Origin: an uncultured Lachnospiraceae bacterium
GTDB taxonomy: Bacteria > Bacillota > Clostridia > Lachnospirales > Lachnospiraceae
Length of the DNA: 43,694 bases
Assembly (NCBI GenBank): GCA_947626985.1
Contig: CANQUG010000030.1
Location: 1-43,694, forward strand
Direction of reading: 5' to 3'
Shown: positions 1 through 7,813 of the stretch, piece after piece
Layout of the letters: each line of letters opens with the position of its first letter
Numbering within the stretch: the stretch's first letter is position 1
Translations under genes and position numbers: made by a program
The notes under the pieces: model-generated
Seen by the model: the letters and a program-made list of their open reading frames with translations, nothing else
Databases searched by the model: none
What the model was told of the DNA's origin: nothing

Positions 1-905
1 TTAATCAAGGTGTGGTAACAATTAATCTTCCCGATGTCGCTTTGAGCTCTAAGGGAGATTTCGCAGCTTTTGATGATATTTTGAAGGATCGTCTGGAAAA
101 TCTCTGCTATCCGGCTTTGATGGCCAGACATCAGCGTCTGAAAGGGACGAAATCAAATATTGCACCGATTCTCTGGCAATATGGTGCATTAGCCCGTCTG
201 GATAAGGACGAAACAATCGACCCACTTCTCTTTGATGGATATTCTACCATCAGTCTTGGATATGCCGGCCTGTATGAATGTGTGAAGTATATGACCGGAG
301 AGTCTCATACTGCAGGCGGCAAAGAGTTCGCTTTGCATGTCATGGATATTCTCAATGAATATACGGCTAAGTGGAAAGCCGAGACCAATATTGATTTCAG
401 TCTTTATGGCACACCGCTGGAATCCACAACTTATAAATTCGCCAAGTGCCTGCAAAAACGGTTTGGGGTGATCCCCGGAGTAACGGATAAGAATTATATT
501 ACGAACAGTTATCATGTCCATGTAACGGAGCCTATCGATGCTTTTACCAAATTATCCTTTGAAGCGGAGTTTCAGGCTCTCAGTCCTGGCGGGGCGATTA
601 GCTATATTGAGGTGCCGAATCTGAGTCATAATATTCCGGCCGTTCTTGCTGTTATCAATTATATTTATGAGCATATTATGTACGCGGAATTGAATACCCG
701 AAGTGATTATTGTCAGGTATGTGGGTTCGAAGGAGAGATTAAAACGGTAGAAGACAATGGCAAGCTGGTTTGGGAATGCCCGGCATGCGGAAACAGAGAC
801 CAGAATAAGATGAACGTGACTCGCCGAACCTGCGGTTATATCGGTACAAACTTCTGGAACCAGGGGCGTACGCAGGAGATCTCAGAGAGGGTGCTGCATC
901 TATAA
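1..905 (+). CDS. nrdD: Anaerobic ribonucleoside-triphosphate reductase, C-terminal part (5' end outside window)
   Basis: This enzyme reduces ribonucleoside triphosphates to deoxyribonucleotides without oxygen, using a glycyl radical made by NrdG. The frame is open to the window edge and reads NQGVVTINLPD, an internal NrdD segment, so the GTG at 12 is not a real start. Near the C-terminus two Cys-x-x-Cys pairs (CQVC and CPAC) form the zinc site, followed by RRTCGYIGTNFWNQG, the glycyl-radical loop; the Gly of CGY would carry the radical. About 300 residues are visible, under half of a normal NrdD. No nrdG lies in the window. Location among phage genes suggests a phage-encoded nucleotide-supply enzyme, but the left prophage border is not visible. 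Confidence 0.93.
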   Translation, partial: NQGVVTINLPDVALSSKGDFAAFDDILKDRLENLCYPALMARHQRLKGTKSNIAPILWQYGALARLDKDETIDPLLFDGYSTISLGYAGLYECVKYMTGESHTAGGKEFALHVMDILNEYTAKWKAETNIDFSLYGTPLESTTYKFAKCLQKRFGVIPGVTDKNYITNSYHVHVTEPIDAFTKLSFEAEFQALSPGGAISYIEVPNLSHNIPAVLAVINYIYEHIMYAELNTRSDYCQVCGFEGEIKTVEDNGKLVWECPACGNRDQNKMNVTRRTCGYIGTNFWNQGRTQEISERVLHL

Positions 906-925
906 AAAAAGGAGGAATTATATTT

Positions 926-1153
926 ATGTATGGAAAATACAAAACGATGCAAGAATGTATAACTGCAATACAACTGCTGCAAAGTAATATGGAGTGTATC
1001 TATAGATTTACTTTTGAGGACATTATCAGCAGTTTACAAAAGGAAACCGAATGCTATCAGCAAACGATTCGAGATTTGGTGAAAGAAAACGAAACTCTCC
1101 GTCAAAAGATCGGAGAGCTTGAAGAATCATCTGGAAGTCGCAATCACATTTGA
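926..1153 (+). CDS. Small coiled-coil protein, unknown function
   Basis: A 75-residue protein of unrecognised family. The second half is a predicted coiled coil with heptad-like Leu/Ile spacing (LVKENETLRQKIGELEES). The start is supported by a strong ribosome site (AAAGGAGG) about 9 bases upstream, 20 bases after nrdD, so it is probably co-transcribed with it. It has no membrane segment or metal motif. Possibly a small early phage protein; no function can be assigned. Confidence 0.6.
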   Translation: MYGKYKTMQECITAIQLLQSNMECIYRFTFEDIISSLQKETECYQQTIRDLVKENETLRQKIGELEESSGSRNHI

Positions 1154-1196
1154 CTAAAATGCACAATAATTATATTTTGGAAAGGAAAAACGAATT

Positions 1197-1538
1197 ATGA
1201 CAATAAATGAATATCAATTAAAAGCAATGCGAACTGCAAACCCTGATATGATGGCTTACTCTGAGAAGGGGTTCAGCAATATGGCTCTTGGTCTCTGTGG
1301 AGAATCTGGGGAGATTGCCGACATTATTAAGAAAAGTTTGTATCAGGGACATAAACTCGATGGAGACCACATTGCGAAAGAATTGGGTGATGTGGCATGG
1401 TATCTGGCTCTGGGGGCCACGCTTATTGGCTACGATCTGGAGGCAATTTTGCAGATGAATGTGGACAAATTGACATCCAGATACCCGGAAGGATTCGATG
1501 CCGAACGCAGTCAGCATCGAAGTGAGAAAGATATTTAG
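1197..1538 (+). CDS. MazG-like nucleotide pyrophosphohydrolase
   Basis: A 113-residue all-alpha NTP pyrophosphohydrolase of the MazG/dUTPase-like superfamily, which hydrolyses (d)NTPs to monophosphates. The metal-binding helices are recognisable: GLCGESGEIADIIKK (E-x-x-E/D type) and AKELGDVAWYLA (E-x-x-D). The C-terminal KLTSRYPEGFD is also typical of phage versions. The start has a GGAAAGG ribosome site about 10 bases upstream. Grouped with nrdD it suggests control of nucleotide pools or of alarmone-like nucleotides during infection. The family is well supported; the precise substrate is not known. Confidence 0.87.
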   Translation: MTINEYQLKAMRTANPDMMAYSEKGFSNMALGLCGESGEIADIIKKSLYQGHKLDGDHIAKELGDVAWYLALGATLIGYDLEAILQMNVDKLTSRYPEGFDAERSQHRSEKDI

Positions 1539-2013
1539 GACTGATTTGAGCCCACTCTTTCGGTACTTTTTGGACTGATACGGGTAGTGAAAATTCTATT
1601 CTAGATTAAAAATTTCTATTCTAGATTAAAATTTGGCTAATCTAGGATAGGAATTCGGACAAAATTTCCGTTGATTTTTGTGGTCATTTTGTGGCCACTT
1701 TGGGTTTTTAAAAGTGGGCAGAGGACAAAAATTTGGCCAATTTTGGCTTTTTACTGAGAGAAAAATAAGCTTCTTCGAGGTAAAAATACGATTTTTTTGG
1801 CCATTTTCTGGCCACTTTGCCCACTTTTTTTCAAAAGTGACCAGGCACTTTGGCCACGAAAAACCCAGTATTTATGCGGGTTTGCGGGCTCAAAGCCCAC
1901 TTTCCCACTTTTTTCATTCATTTAATTGTGATAAAAAGTTTAATAAATATAATAAATATGGGTCAAAAAAGTGGGCTTTTGGCCACAAGCAAAAAATGGA
2001 GAGAAAAAGAGGT
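1539..2013. promoter_or_regulatory. Long non-coding block with clustered repeats (possible control region or origin)
   Basis: No convincing gene lies here. At 1592-1631 TCTATTCTAGATTAAAA is directly repeated, and at 1638-1654 TAATCTAGGATAGGAATT is its imperfect inverted copy. From 1680 to 1985 the words CCACTTT and AAAGTGG recur about eight times, with several TGGCCA palindromes and GCCCACTTTTTT facing AAAAAAGTGGGC (1819-1830 and 1966-1977). An open frame from 1678 crosses the block but encodes low-complexity Phe/Gly/His-rich residues. The pattern suits clustered protein-binding sites or an iteron-like origin; this is inference. Confidence 0.5.
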
Positions 2014-2232
2014 ATGAGACAAGAGAAAATTACATTTACGGATATTTACAAAGATTTTAAAAAACGGTTTCCCAATTTGTCAAAGAAGACAGAAGACTGG
2101 CGACCGAATGGGTATCTTTCCATATTGATATTCTTCAAGGACAGTTCTGAGATGGTGTATGACTATCTGTGGAAGAAGGGTTCTTTTATTGTCCTCCCGG
2201 GAGATGCGGTACAGGATACACCAAAGCAGTGA
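2014..2232 (+). CDS. Small hypothetical protein
   Basis: About 72 residues beginning MRQEKITFTDIYKDFKK; unrecognised family. The frame stays open upstream to 1678, but that part reads through the repeat block and looks non-coding, so an internal ATG is preferred. ATG at 2014 follows an AGAGG that is very close; ATG at 1996 is the alternative. It is mixed charge, with a Trp-Arg-Pro-Asn-Gly turn and an aromatic YDYLWKKGSF segment, and no membrane helix. It may be a small phage regulatory protein, but there is no direct evidence. Confidence 0.45.
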   Translation: MRQEKITFTDIYKDFKKRFPNLSKKTEDWRPNGYLSILIFFKDSSEMVYDYLWKKGSFIVLPGDAVQDTPKQ

Positions 2233-2247
2233 GTCTTGAAAAATTAT

Positions 2248-2300
2248 ATTTTCTTTCCAGCTGTTTCATGGTATACTGTATTTCATAATAAGTAACTTAT
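2248..2300 (+). promoter_or_regulatory. Probable extended -10 promoter with overlapping palindrome
   Basis: TGGTATACT at 2269-2277 is a good extended -10 (TGn-TATACT); the -35 region is weak. Eleven bases downstream, 2288-2300 is a perfect 13-base palindrome, ATAAGTAACTTAT, about where transcription would begin, so it could be an operator. The downstream gene starts at 2367. Confidence 0.45.
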
Positions 2301-2366
2301 GCAAAAGCGCGATGCAAAGGCAACAAGCACTTTTCAATTTGACATTTTTTACGGAGGACTTTAGAA

Positions 2367-3398
2367 ATGGAGCGAACAGGTTTGTATAATTTTGAGATAA
2401 CCCCATACGATGATATTTCCCAACAGTCAAATCTGACCAAACTGGAACTCAGTTCTGCTCAGAAAATGCATACCAGCGCGTTTTACCAGCAGCTTCCTTC
2501 CCTTATTGCGGCAGGTACCGCTGCAAATATTTATGAGATGAAACTGCCTCCGGGAATCAGCCCCTCTGATCTGATGCGGTATTCCGATGGCAGTTATGGC
2601 AATATCTATTTTGGCAAAGACGGAAAATTTCTTGGGCACGCACATTTGGAATCTTTGTCAGACAGAGCTGTTGCAATGAACGCATTCTCTGCAATGTCGA
2701 TAGCTTCCGGGCAATACTATTTGTCAGAGATAAATAATAATCTGACGGCTATCAATCAGAAAGCGGATAAGATTCTGGAGTTTCTGTATGGAGACAAGAA
2801 AGCGGAATTGATGGCAGAGGTGAGATTTGTAAATTTCGCTTATCAGAATTATATTTCAATTATGGGAAGTGACGTTCAGAGAATGGCAACAATCGTGGGA
2901 ATTCAGGAAGCCAGAAAAGTCGCAATGAAGGATATAGAGTTTTACGTTTCTGATCTGGATTCCCAGTCGAAAGTAAAAGATATTTCGAATTTAGATACTT
3001 TCGTAAATGATGTTTTTAAGATTAAGGATTGCCTGCAGCTGGCTATTCAGCTCTATGGTATGAGCAGTGTATTGGAAGTATATTATTCACAGAACAAAGA
3101 CGCCAAATATCTCAAGTATGTAGAGGATGATATTTTTGCGTATATTGACAGATGTGAAAAATGTATGCTATCCGACTTCTCTGCAATACAGATGCGAATT
3201 AACAGCTACAAAGCCGGACCATTAAAAAAGATTGATAAATCAGAATATGAGAAACAGATCAGTAAGATTGTAGATTTGTTAGGCAGCGGAGAAGAGCTTA
3301 TCAAACGAAAGCCGCTGCAGTCGACGTTACAGTCTTGTCAGAAGGAAACCGTTTATTATCTGAACAGAGATGGAGAATTATATTTAAAAACTGCATAG
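2367..3398 (+). CDS. Conserved-looking helical protein, unknown function
   Basis: 343 residues, not recognised. Residues 1-105 are mixed, with a YGNIYFGKDGKFLGHAHLES strip that could be a beta-hairpin. The rest is mainly helical, with long amphipathic helices. No signal peptide or clear catalytic motif is seen; the hydrophobic SAMSIASGQYYLSEI stretch is too short for a confident membrane helix. The ATG follows an ACGGAGG ribosome site with good spacing, behind its own likely promoter at 2248-2300, and the gene ends at a strong terminator, so it is probably monocistronic. A cytoplasmic host-interaction or immunity role is conceivable, but nothing in the sequence fixes it. Confidence 0.7.
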   Translation: MERTGLYNFEITPYDDISQQSNLTKLELSSAQKMHTSAFYQQLPSLIAAGTAANIYEMKLPPGISPSDLMRYSDGSYGNIYFGKDGKFLGHAHLESLSDRAVAMNAFSAMSIASGQYYLSEINNNLTAINQKADKILEFLYGDKKAELMAEVRFVNFAYQNYISIMGSDVQRMATIVGIQEARKVAMKDIEFYVSDLDSQSKVKDISNLDTFVNDVFKIKDCLQLAIQLYGMSSVLEVYYSQNKDAKYLKYVEDDIFAYIDRCEKCMLSDFSAIQMRINSYKAGPLKKIDKSEYEKQISKIVDLLGSGEELIKRKPLQSTLQSCQKETVYYLNRDGELYLKTA

Positions 3399-3419
3399 CT
3401 TACTTTCCTGCCCGCATAA

Positions 3420-3456
3420 ACAGAGGTACTTTGGTATCTCTGTTTTTTTTTTTCTT
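3420..3456 (+). terminator. Rho-independent terminator
   Basis: AACAGAGGTAC pairs with GTATCTCTGTT (11 pairs including one G-U) around a TTTG loop, followed by an uninterrupted run of about 11 T. It ends the 2367-3398 unit and separates it from the nuclease/polymerase operon. Confidence 0.9.
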
Positions 3457-3463
3457 TTAAAAT

Positions 3464-3497
3464 TCGCACGAAAAACATGCCCTTTTATGAAGAGAGA
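3464..3497 (+). promoter_or_regulatory. 34-nt repeated intergenic element, copy A
   Basis: TCGCACGAAAAACATGCCC followed by TTTTATGAAGAGAGA. Copies B (9176-9209) and C (9294-9327) match at 33 of 34 and about 26-27 of 34 bases. Copy A starts just after a terminator and before a new operon, the place for a promoter. It contains no normal -35/-10 pair, so a phage-specific polymerase or sigma factor is a reasonable inference. Confidence 0.55.
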
Positions 3498-3548
3498 GGT
3501 AATATGCACATTTCCGCATAGACTCTCTCTTTTGATATTTAAAATATC
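3490..3548 (+). promoter_or_regulatory. Structured leader: hairpin plus palindrome
   Basis: AAGAGAGAG (3490-3498) pairs with CTCTCTCTT (3523-3531), enclosing an inner TATGC/GCATA stem (3503-3507 and 3516-3520), followed by TTTT. Immediately after, 3534-3548 is the palindrome GATATTTAAAATATC. Together they look like an attenuator-type leader and an operator before the gene starting at 3568. Confidence 0.45.
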
Positions 3549-3567
3549 AGAAAAGGAGGCCTTTCAG

Positions 3568-3858
3568 ATGCGAGAGAATATTTTTCAGGCAAAGTTGATT
3601 CGGGATTTAAAGAATCTCTTTCCTGGATGCATTGTCATGAAAAACGACCCTAATTATATTCAGGGTATTCCTGATCTGCTTATTCTGTACGGGAATAAAT
3701 GGGCCTCTCTGGAATGCAAGGGCAGCGAGGATGCGCCAAGGCAGGCAAACCAAACTTACTATGTGGACAGGATGGACAGAATGTCCTTCTCCAGATTTAT
3801 ATTTCCCGAAAATAAGGAGGAAGTGCTAAATGAACTTCAACAGGCATTCTACATTTGA
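3568..3858 (+). CDS. VRR-NUC domain endonuclease
   Basis: A 96-residue stand-alone VRR-NUC nuclease of the PD-(D/E)XK superfamily, a family acting on branched or structured DNA. Visible core: GIPDLLIL supplies the metal-binding Asp and ASLECKG supplies the E-x-K pair, followed by a helix with a conserved Gln (PRQANQTYYVDRM). ATG 3568 is chosen over the in-frame ATG at 3487 because AAAAGGAGG lies 8 bases upstream and the family motif starts right after it. It overlaps the next nuclease by 29 bases, so translation is probably coupled. A role in phage recombination or DNA processing before packaging is likely. Confidence 0.85.
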   Translation: MRENIFQAKLIRDLKNLFPGCIVMKNDPNYIQGIPDLLILYGNKWASLECKGSEDAPRQANQTYYVDRMDRMSFSRFIFPENKEEVLNELQQAFYI

Positions 3859-4423
3859 AGGACAGCATGCTTTTCTTGGAGCGAGTAAATATCATTGGAT
3901 TAACTACGATGAGGATAAGGTAGCAGAATCCTACAAAAAGTATTTGGCAGTTCAGAAAGGGACGGTCCTTCATGAATTCGCTGCTCAGTGTATCAGACTT
4001 GGGCAGAAACTTCCCAAATCGAACAAAACATTGAATATGTATGTCAATGATGCTATCGGCTATAAGATGGTTCCGGAACAAATATTATATTACTCAGAGA
4101 ATTGTTTTGGCACAGCCGACAGTATTTCATTTCGGAATAATCTTTTAAGAATCCATGATTTAAAAACCGGCGTGGTAGTAAAAGCTCATATGGAACAGCT
4201 GATGGTTTATGCTTCCCTTTTCTGTCTGGAATATAAAATCAAGCCGGCAAACATTGACATTGAGCTCAGACTTTATCAGTCAAATGAGATCGAAATCTGT
4301 AATCCGGGAGTGGATGAGATTGCTCCTATTATGGACAAGATCATTATATTTGATAAGGTTATCAACAGAATCAAAGAGCAGGAGGGGGTAAGCGATGAAT
4401 CAGATCGCAGAAGAAATGAATGA
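3830..4423 (+). CDS. PD-(D/E)XK nuclease, RecB/Cas4-like
   Basis: A 197-residue RecB-family-like nuclease. Motifs in order: GTVLHEFAAQC (conserved His helix), FGTADSISF (metal-binding Asp), IHDLKTG (D-x-K) and MEQLMVYASLF (Gln/Tyr helix), the order seen in Cas4/AddB-type exonucleases. It lacks the four cysteines of Fe-S versions. AAGGAGG lies a few bases before the ATG, inside the VRR-NUC gene, and the 3' end overlaps the polymerase-like gene, so these three form a tight operon. It is probably a phage recombination or DNA-processing exonuclease. Confidence 0.82.
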   Translation: MNFNRHSTFEGQHAFLGASKYHWINYDEDKVAESYKKYLAVQKGTVLHEFAAQCIRLGQKLPKSNKTLNMYVNDAIGYKMVPEQILYYSENCFGTADSISFRNNLLRIHDLKTGVVVKAHMEQLMVYASLFCLEYKIKPANIDIELRLYQSNEIEICNPGVDEIAPIMDKIIIFDKVINRIKEQEGVSDESDRRRNE

Positions 4424-7289
4424 TATTCTCATGCACTATGGAACACCAAGACATTCCGGCCGTTACCCCTGGGGTTCAGGGGAAAATCCATATCAGCATG
4501 AAGGAGATTTTCTAAGCAGAGTTGACGAATTCAGGAGTCAGGGAATGAGCGACACTGAGATTGCCAGAGATATGGGGCTGACAACAACTCAGTTTCGTGT
4601 TCAGCGTGCGTTGGCATCAGACGAGCGAAGAGCAGCCGCAGTTGAGCAGGCGAAGTCTTTAAAGTCTGACGGATACAACACTACTGAAATTGCCAGAATC
4701 ATGGGCTATAACAATGAATCTTCTGTTCGTTCCCTTTTGAATTCAGATTCTGAGGCTCGTATGAAACTGGCAAGAGCTACAGCTGATAAGCTGAAAGAGC
4801 AGGTTGACAGGAATGGGATGATTCTTGTAGGAAACGGTGCAGAACGCTGGCTTGGGGTTTCAAAGGAGAAGATGCAGGAAGCTCTTTATATTTTGGAACT
4901 TGAGGGGTATAACCATTTTGGGGGCAGTGTTCCTCAGGTAACAAACAAAGGAAAACAGACCAACATTCAGGTCCTTTGTCCTCCTGGCACTCCTTACAAG
5001 GAAGTTACTCGAACCTGGACGGATAAAAACGGTGAAGTCCATACCAAGGTCACAAAAGTATCCAGCGCAATCTATGATTATGAGAATATCCATTCTCTGG
5101 AAGAAGTCTGTGATTATATTTCCTATGACGGCGGAGATACTTTCCGAAAGCGGTTTGAATATCCGGAAAGTGTGGACTCTAGGAGGATTCAGATTGTTTA
5201 CGGAGACGAAGGCGGGGCCAGGAAAGACGGCGTTATTGAACTCAGACGAGGCGTCGAGGATATTTCACTTGGCGATTCCCACTATGCTCAGGTCAGAATT
5301 CTTGTCGATGGAACTCACTATCTCAAAGGGATGGCATTATATTCTGATGACCTTCCTCCTGGCGTGGACATTCGCTTCAATACCAACAAACCTTCCGGAA
5401 CTCCGATGTGCGGTCCGAAAGACAACACAGTTTTGAAAACCATCGGTAAGGATCCGGATAATCCTTTTGGCGCTTTGATAAAGGAAGATGGCGGACAAAG
5501 ATATTACGATGACCCAAAAGGAAAATTTATTGACCCTAAGACCGGCAAGAAGCAATCTCTTTCGGTGATCAACAAAACGAGGGAAGAAGGAGATTGGGAA
5601 GGCTGGGATGATAAATTACCTTCTCAGTTCCTGTCCAAGCAAAGTATGAAACTGATTAACAGACAGCTTGATCTGACTCTGTCCGATGCAAAAGCAGAGT
5701 ACAATGATATCTGTTCTCTTACGAATCCAACTGTGAAAAAGGCATTGCTGCAGTCATTTGCCGACGATTGCGACGCTGCAGCCGTACATCTGAAAGCCGC
5801 TGCCCTTCCACGGCAGAAATACAAAGTTATTCTTCCGATTACCACGATGAAAGATGATGAAGTATATGCGCCAGGATATGAAAACGGTGAAAAGGTGGCT
5901 CTTATTCGATTCCCACATGGCGGAACCTTTGAAATACCTGTGCTCACTGTCAACAATAAGCAGCCGGATGCGAAGAAGACACTGGAGAATGCCCAGGATG
6001 CTGTAGGTATCAACAGTAAAGTGGCACAAAGGCTTTCCGGTGCAGACTTTGACGGCGATACAGTAATGGTGATTCCTACCGGCAAAAACGTCAAAATTAA
6101 TTCAGTGGATCCTAACACATCCAAGGCACTGAAAGAGCTGTCAGAGTTTGATGGAAAGCTTACTTATGGTCATGATGCTACAAAGACTGACGAAGATGGA
6201 ACCGTTCATTACTACCGAGGCGGGCGGGAATTCAAGCCTATGAAAAATACCCAGACACAGATGGGTATTATTTCAAATCTTATTACAGACATGACTCTGC
6301 AGGGTGCGCCCCCGGAAGAGCTGGCAAAAGCTGTTCGCCACAGCATGGTTGTAATCGATGCTGAGAAGCATGGCCTGGATTACCGACAGAGTGAGAAGGA
6401 TAACGACATTGCCCTTTTGAGAAAGAAGTATCAGGGGCGAATTGAGGAGGATGGCAAGTACCATGAAGGGGCTTCTACCCTTATCTCAAGGGCCAGCGCG
6501 GAGAAGGATGTGCTGAAACGCAGAGGAAGCGCTAAAGTCAATATCTCTGACAAACCCTGGTATGACCCCAGTAAACCGGAGGGGTCTTTGATTTGGAAGT
6601 CTGTGGAGGAGGAGTACACGGATAAGAATGGTAAAACAAAGCTGAGGATGCAGAAGAGTACGCATATGGCGGAGACGGATGACGCCCGGACACTTATCTC
6701 AAAAGCAGACACCCCTCAGGAAAGAGCTTACGCGGAATACGCCAACCAAAGAAAGGCGCTGGCCAATGAGGCACGTTTGGAGATTGCCAGGACAGGAAAG
6801 GTGGCATACTCGGCAGCAGCAAAGAGAACTTATGAGCAGACAGTAAAAGAATTGCTGGCTGATCTGGATCGTGCAGAACGTAATGCTCCAAGAGAGCAGC
6901 AGGCTCAGCTGATTGCGAATTCCGTTATGGCTGCCAAGAAAAGGGAGAACCCTGACATGACGCCCAAAGAGAGTAAGAAGCTCAGTCAGCAGGCGCTCAC
7001 CCAGGCTCGTCAGCAGGTAGGAGCAGAAAGGTATACCATTCCTTTAGATGAAAAGAGATGGGAAGCTATTCAATCCGGAGCTGTCAGTGAGAACCAGCTG
7101 AAGAAGATCCTTAACCATGCAGACCTCGATAAGGTTCGTGAACTTGCTACACCAAGATCTTCAAAAGAACTCAGTCAGGCGAAGAAGAATAAGATAGCAG
7201 CGATGAAAGCGTCTGGCAACTACAGCATTGCAGAGATCGCTCAGGCTGTCGGTGTTTCCTCATCAACTGTATTGAAGTATATGAAATGA
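4395..7289 (+). CDS. Phage single-subunit RNA polymerase-like protein (DFDGD motif) with HTH segments
   Basis: 964 residues. The key motif is SGADFDGDTVMV at about residues 548-559, the metal-binding DxDGD loop of two-barrel RNA polymerases (bacterial beta-prime, phage YonO type). It is preceded by VALIRFPHGGTFEIPVL, a plausible barrel strand region, and followed by TQTQMGIISNL and a conserved RHSMVVIDAEKHG helix. The N-terminus carries HYGTPRHSGRYPWGSG, then two helix-turn-helix-like units (about residues 40-75 and 85-118); a third, SIAEIAQAVGVSSSTVLKYM, ends the protein. AGGAGGGGG precedes the ATG. It probably transcribes phage genes. The polymerase assignment rests on motif recognition, not on a search; activity is inferred. 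Confidence 0.72.
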   Translation: MNQIAEEMNDILMHYGTPRHSGRYPWGSGENPYQHEGDFLSRVDEFRSQGMSDTEIARDMGLTTTQFRVQRALASDERRAAAVEQAKSLKSDGYNTTEIARIMGYNNESSVRSLLNSDSEARMKLARATADKLKEQVDRNGMILVGNGAERWLGVSKEKMQEALYILELEGYNHFGGSVPQVTNKGKQTNIQVLCPPGTPYKEVTRTWTDKNGEVHTKVTKVSSAIYDYENIHSLEEVCDYISYDGGDTFRKRFEYPESVDSRRIQIVYGDEGGARKDGVIELRRGVEDISLGDSHYAQVRILVDGTHYLKGMALYSDDLPPGVDIRFNTNKPSGTPMCGPKDNTVLKTIGKDPDNPFGALIKEDGGQRYYDDPKGKFIDPKTGKKQSLSVINKTREEGDWEGWDDKLPSQFLSKQSMKLINRQLDLTLSDAKAEYNDICSLTNPTVKKALLQSFADDCDAAAVHLKAAALPRQKYKVILPITTMKDDEVYAPGYENGEKVALIRFPHGGTFEIPVLTVNNKQPDAKKTLENAQDAVGINSKVAQRLSGADFDGDTVMVIPTGKNVKINSVDPNTSKALKELSEFDGKLTYGHDATKTDEDGTVHYYRGGREFKPMKNTQTQMGIISNLITDMTLQGAPPEELAKAVRHSMVVIDAEKHGLDYRQSEKDNDIALLRKKYQGRIEEDGKYHEGASTLISRASAEKDVLKRRGSAKVNISDKPWYDPSKPEGSLIWKSVEEEYTDKNGKTKLRMQKSTHMAETDDARTLISKADTPQERAYAEYANQRKALANEARLEIARTGKVAYSAAAKRTYEQTVKELLADLDRAERNAPREQQAQLIANSVMAAKKRENPDMTPKESKKLSQQALTQARQQVGAERYTIPLDEKRWEAIQSGAVSENQLKKILNHADLDKVRELATPRSSKELSQAKKNKIAAMKASGNYSIAEIAQAVGVSSSTVLKYMK

Positions 7290-7305
7290 AAGGAGTGAAT
7301 TGCGG

Positions 7306-7551
7306 ATGTCAGGAAGAGTTAGATTAACAACAATCGATAATCCTTTTGATCCATTCACGCAGTTTACTTCGTGGTTCCTATATGATGAGCAAAAAGGTTA
7401 TCATTCAACAGCGTATTTAGGCAGAATCGCACGAATTTCTTCTGAACTTTCCGATGAAGAGAACAACCGGGAAGAAGAAAGGGCAATTGATGAAATTATC
7501 AAGTATGATTTCCAAAATATCTACAAGAAAGTTCGTGAAAAGGAGTCCTGA
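7306..7551 (+). CDS. Conserved small phage protein, unknown function
   Basis: About 81 residues, beginning MSGRVRLTTIDNPFDPFTQF. The pattern NPFDPF...W...D..KGY.....YLGRIA followed by an acidic helix resembles a small phage protein family commonly seen near terminase regions (from memory). ATG 7306 lies 10 bases after AAAGGAG; a TTG at 7300 is an alternative. It follows the polymerase-like gene by 16 bases and is probably in its operon. Function unknown. Confidence 0.65.
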   Translation: MSGRVRLTTIDNPFDPFTQFTSWFLYDEQKGYHSTAYLGRIARISSELSDEENNREEERAIDEIIKYDFQNIYKKVREKES

Positions 7552-7813
7552 TCACTGTAAAAGGATAGGGGGGGGGTCACGAAAACTGCACCCCCTCCTG
7601 CATCGCGGCGGTCTTGAAAAATTCCCCGGCGGATATTTTTCAGAATTGTTTTCAGTACATAAATGAGCCTGCAGGGCTGATCGGATATCTCTTTCCTCAA
7701 GCTCCTTTCTGGATATGACAAAGACCGGTCTTGTGGGTTTATTTATGCGCTGAAAAAGTATTTGAATAGTATTAGTAAAATGGGATATTTCTCATTGAAA
7801 GGAGGCGGCAAGT
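7552..7813. promoter_or_regulatory. Intergenic region with hairpins and a 12-bp palindrome
   Basis: No gene seen. It holds a G9 run (7568-7576) that can pair with ACCCCC (about 7589-7594), an imperfect inverted repeat TGAAAAATTCC (7615-7625) with GGATATTTTTCA (7631-7642), and the perfect palindrome AAGACCGGTCTT at 7721-7732. These suggest a termination/initiation boundary and possibly an operator for the packaging-region operon. A ribosome site (AAAGGAGG) at about 7798-7805 serves the next gene. Confidence 0.4.

Noticed and set aside
1678-2013. N-terminal extension of the small protein ending at 2232
   Set aside because: Low-complexity residues encoded by the repeat block, no ribosome site at the upstream ATG.
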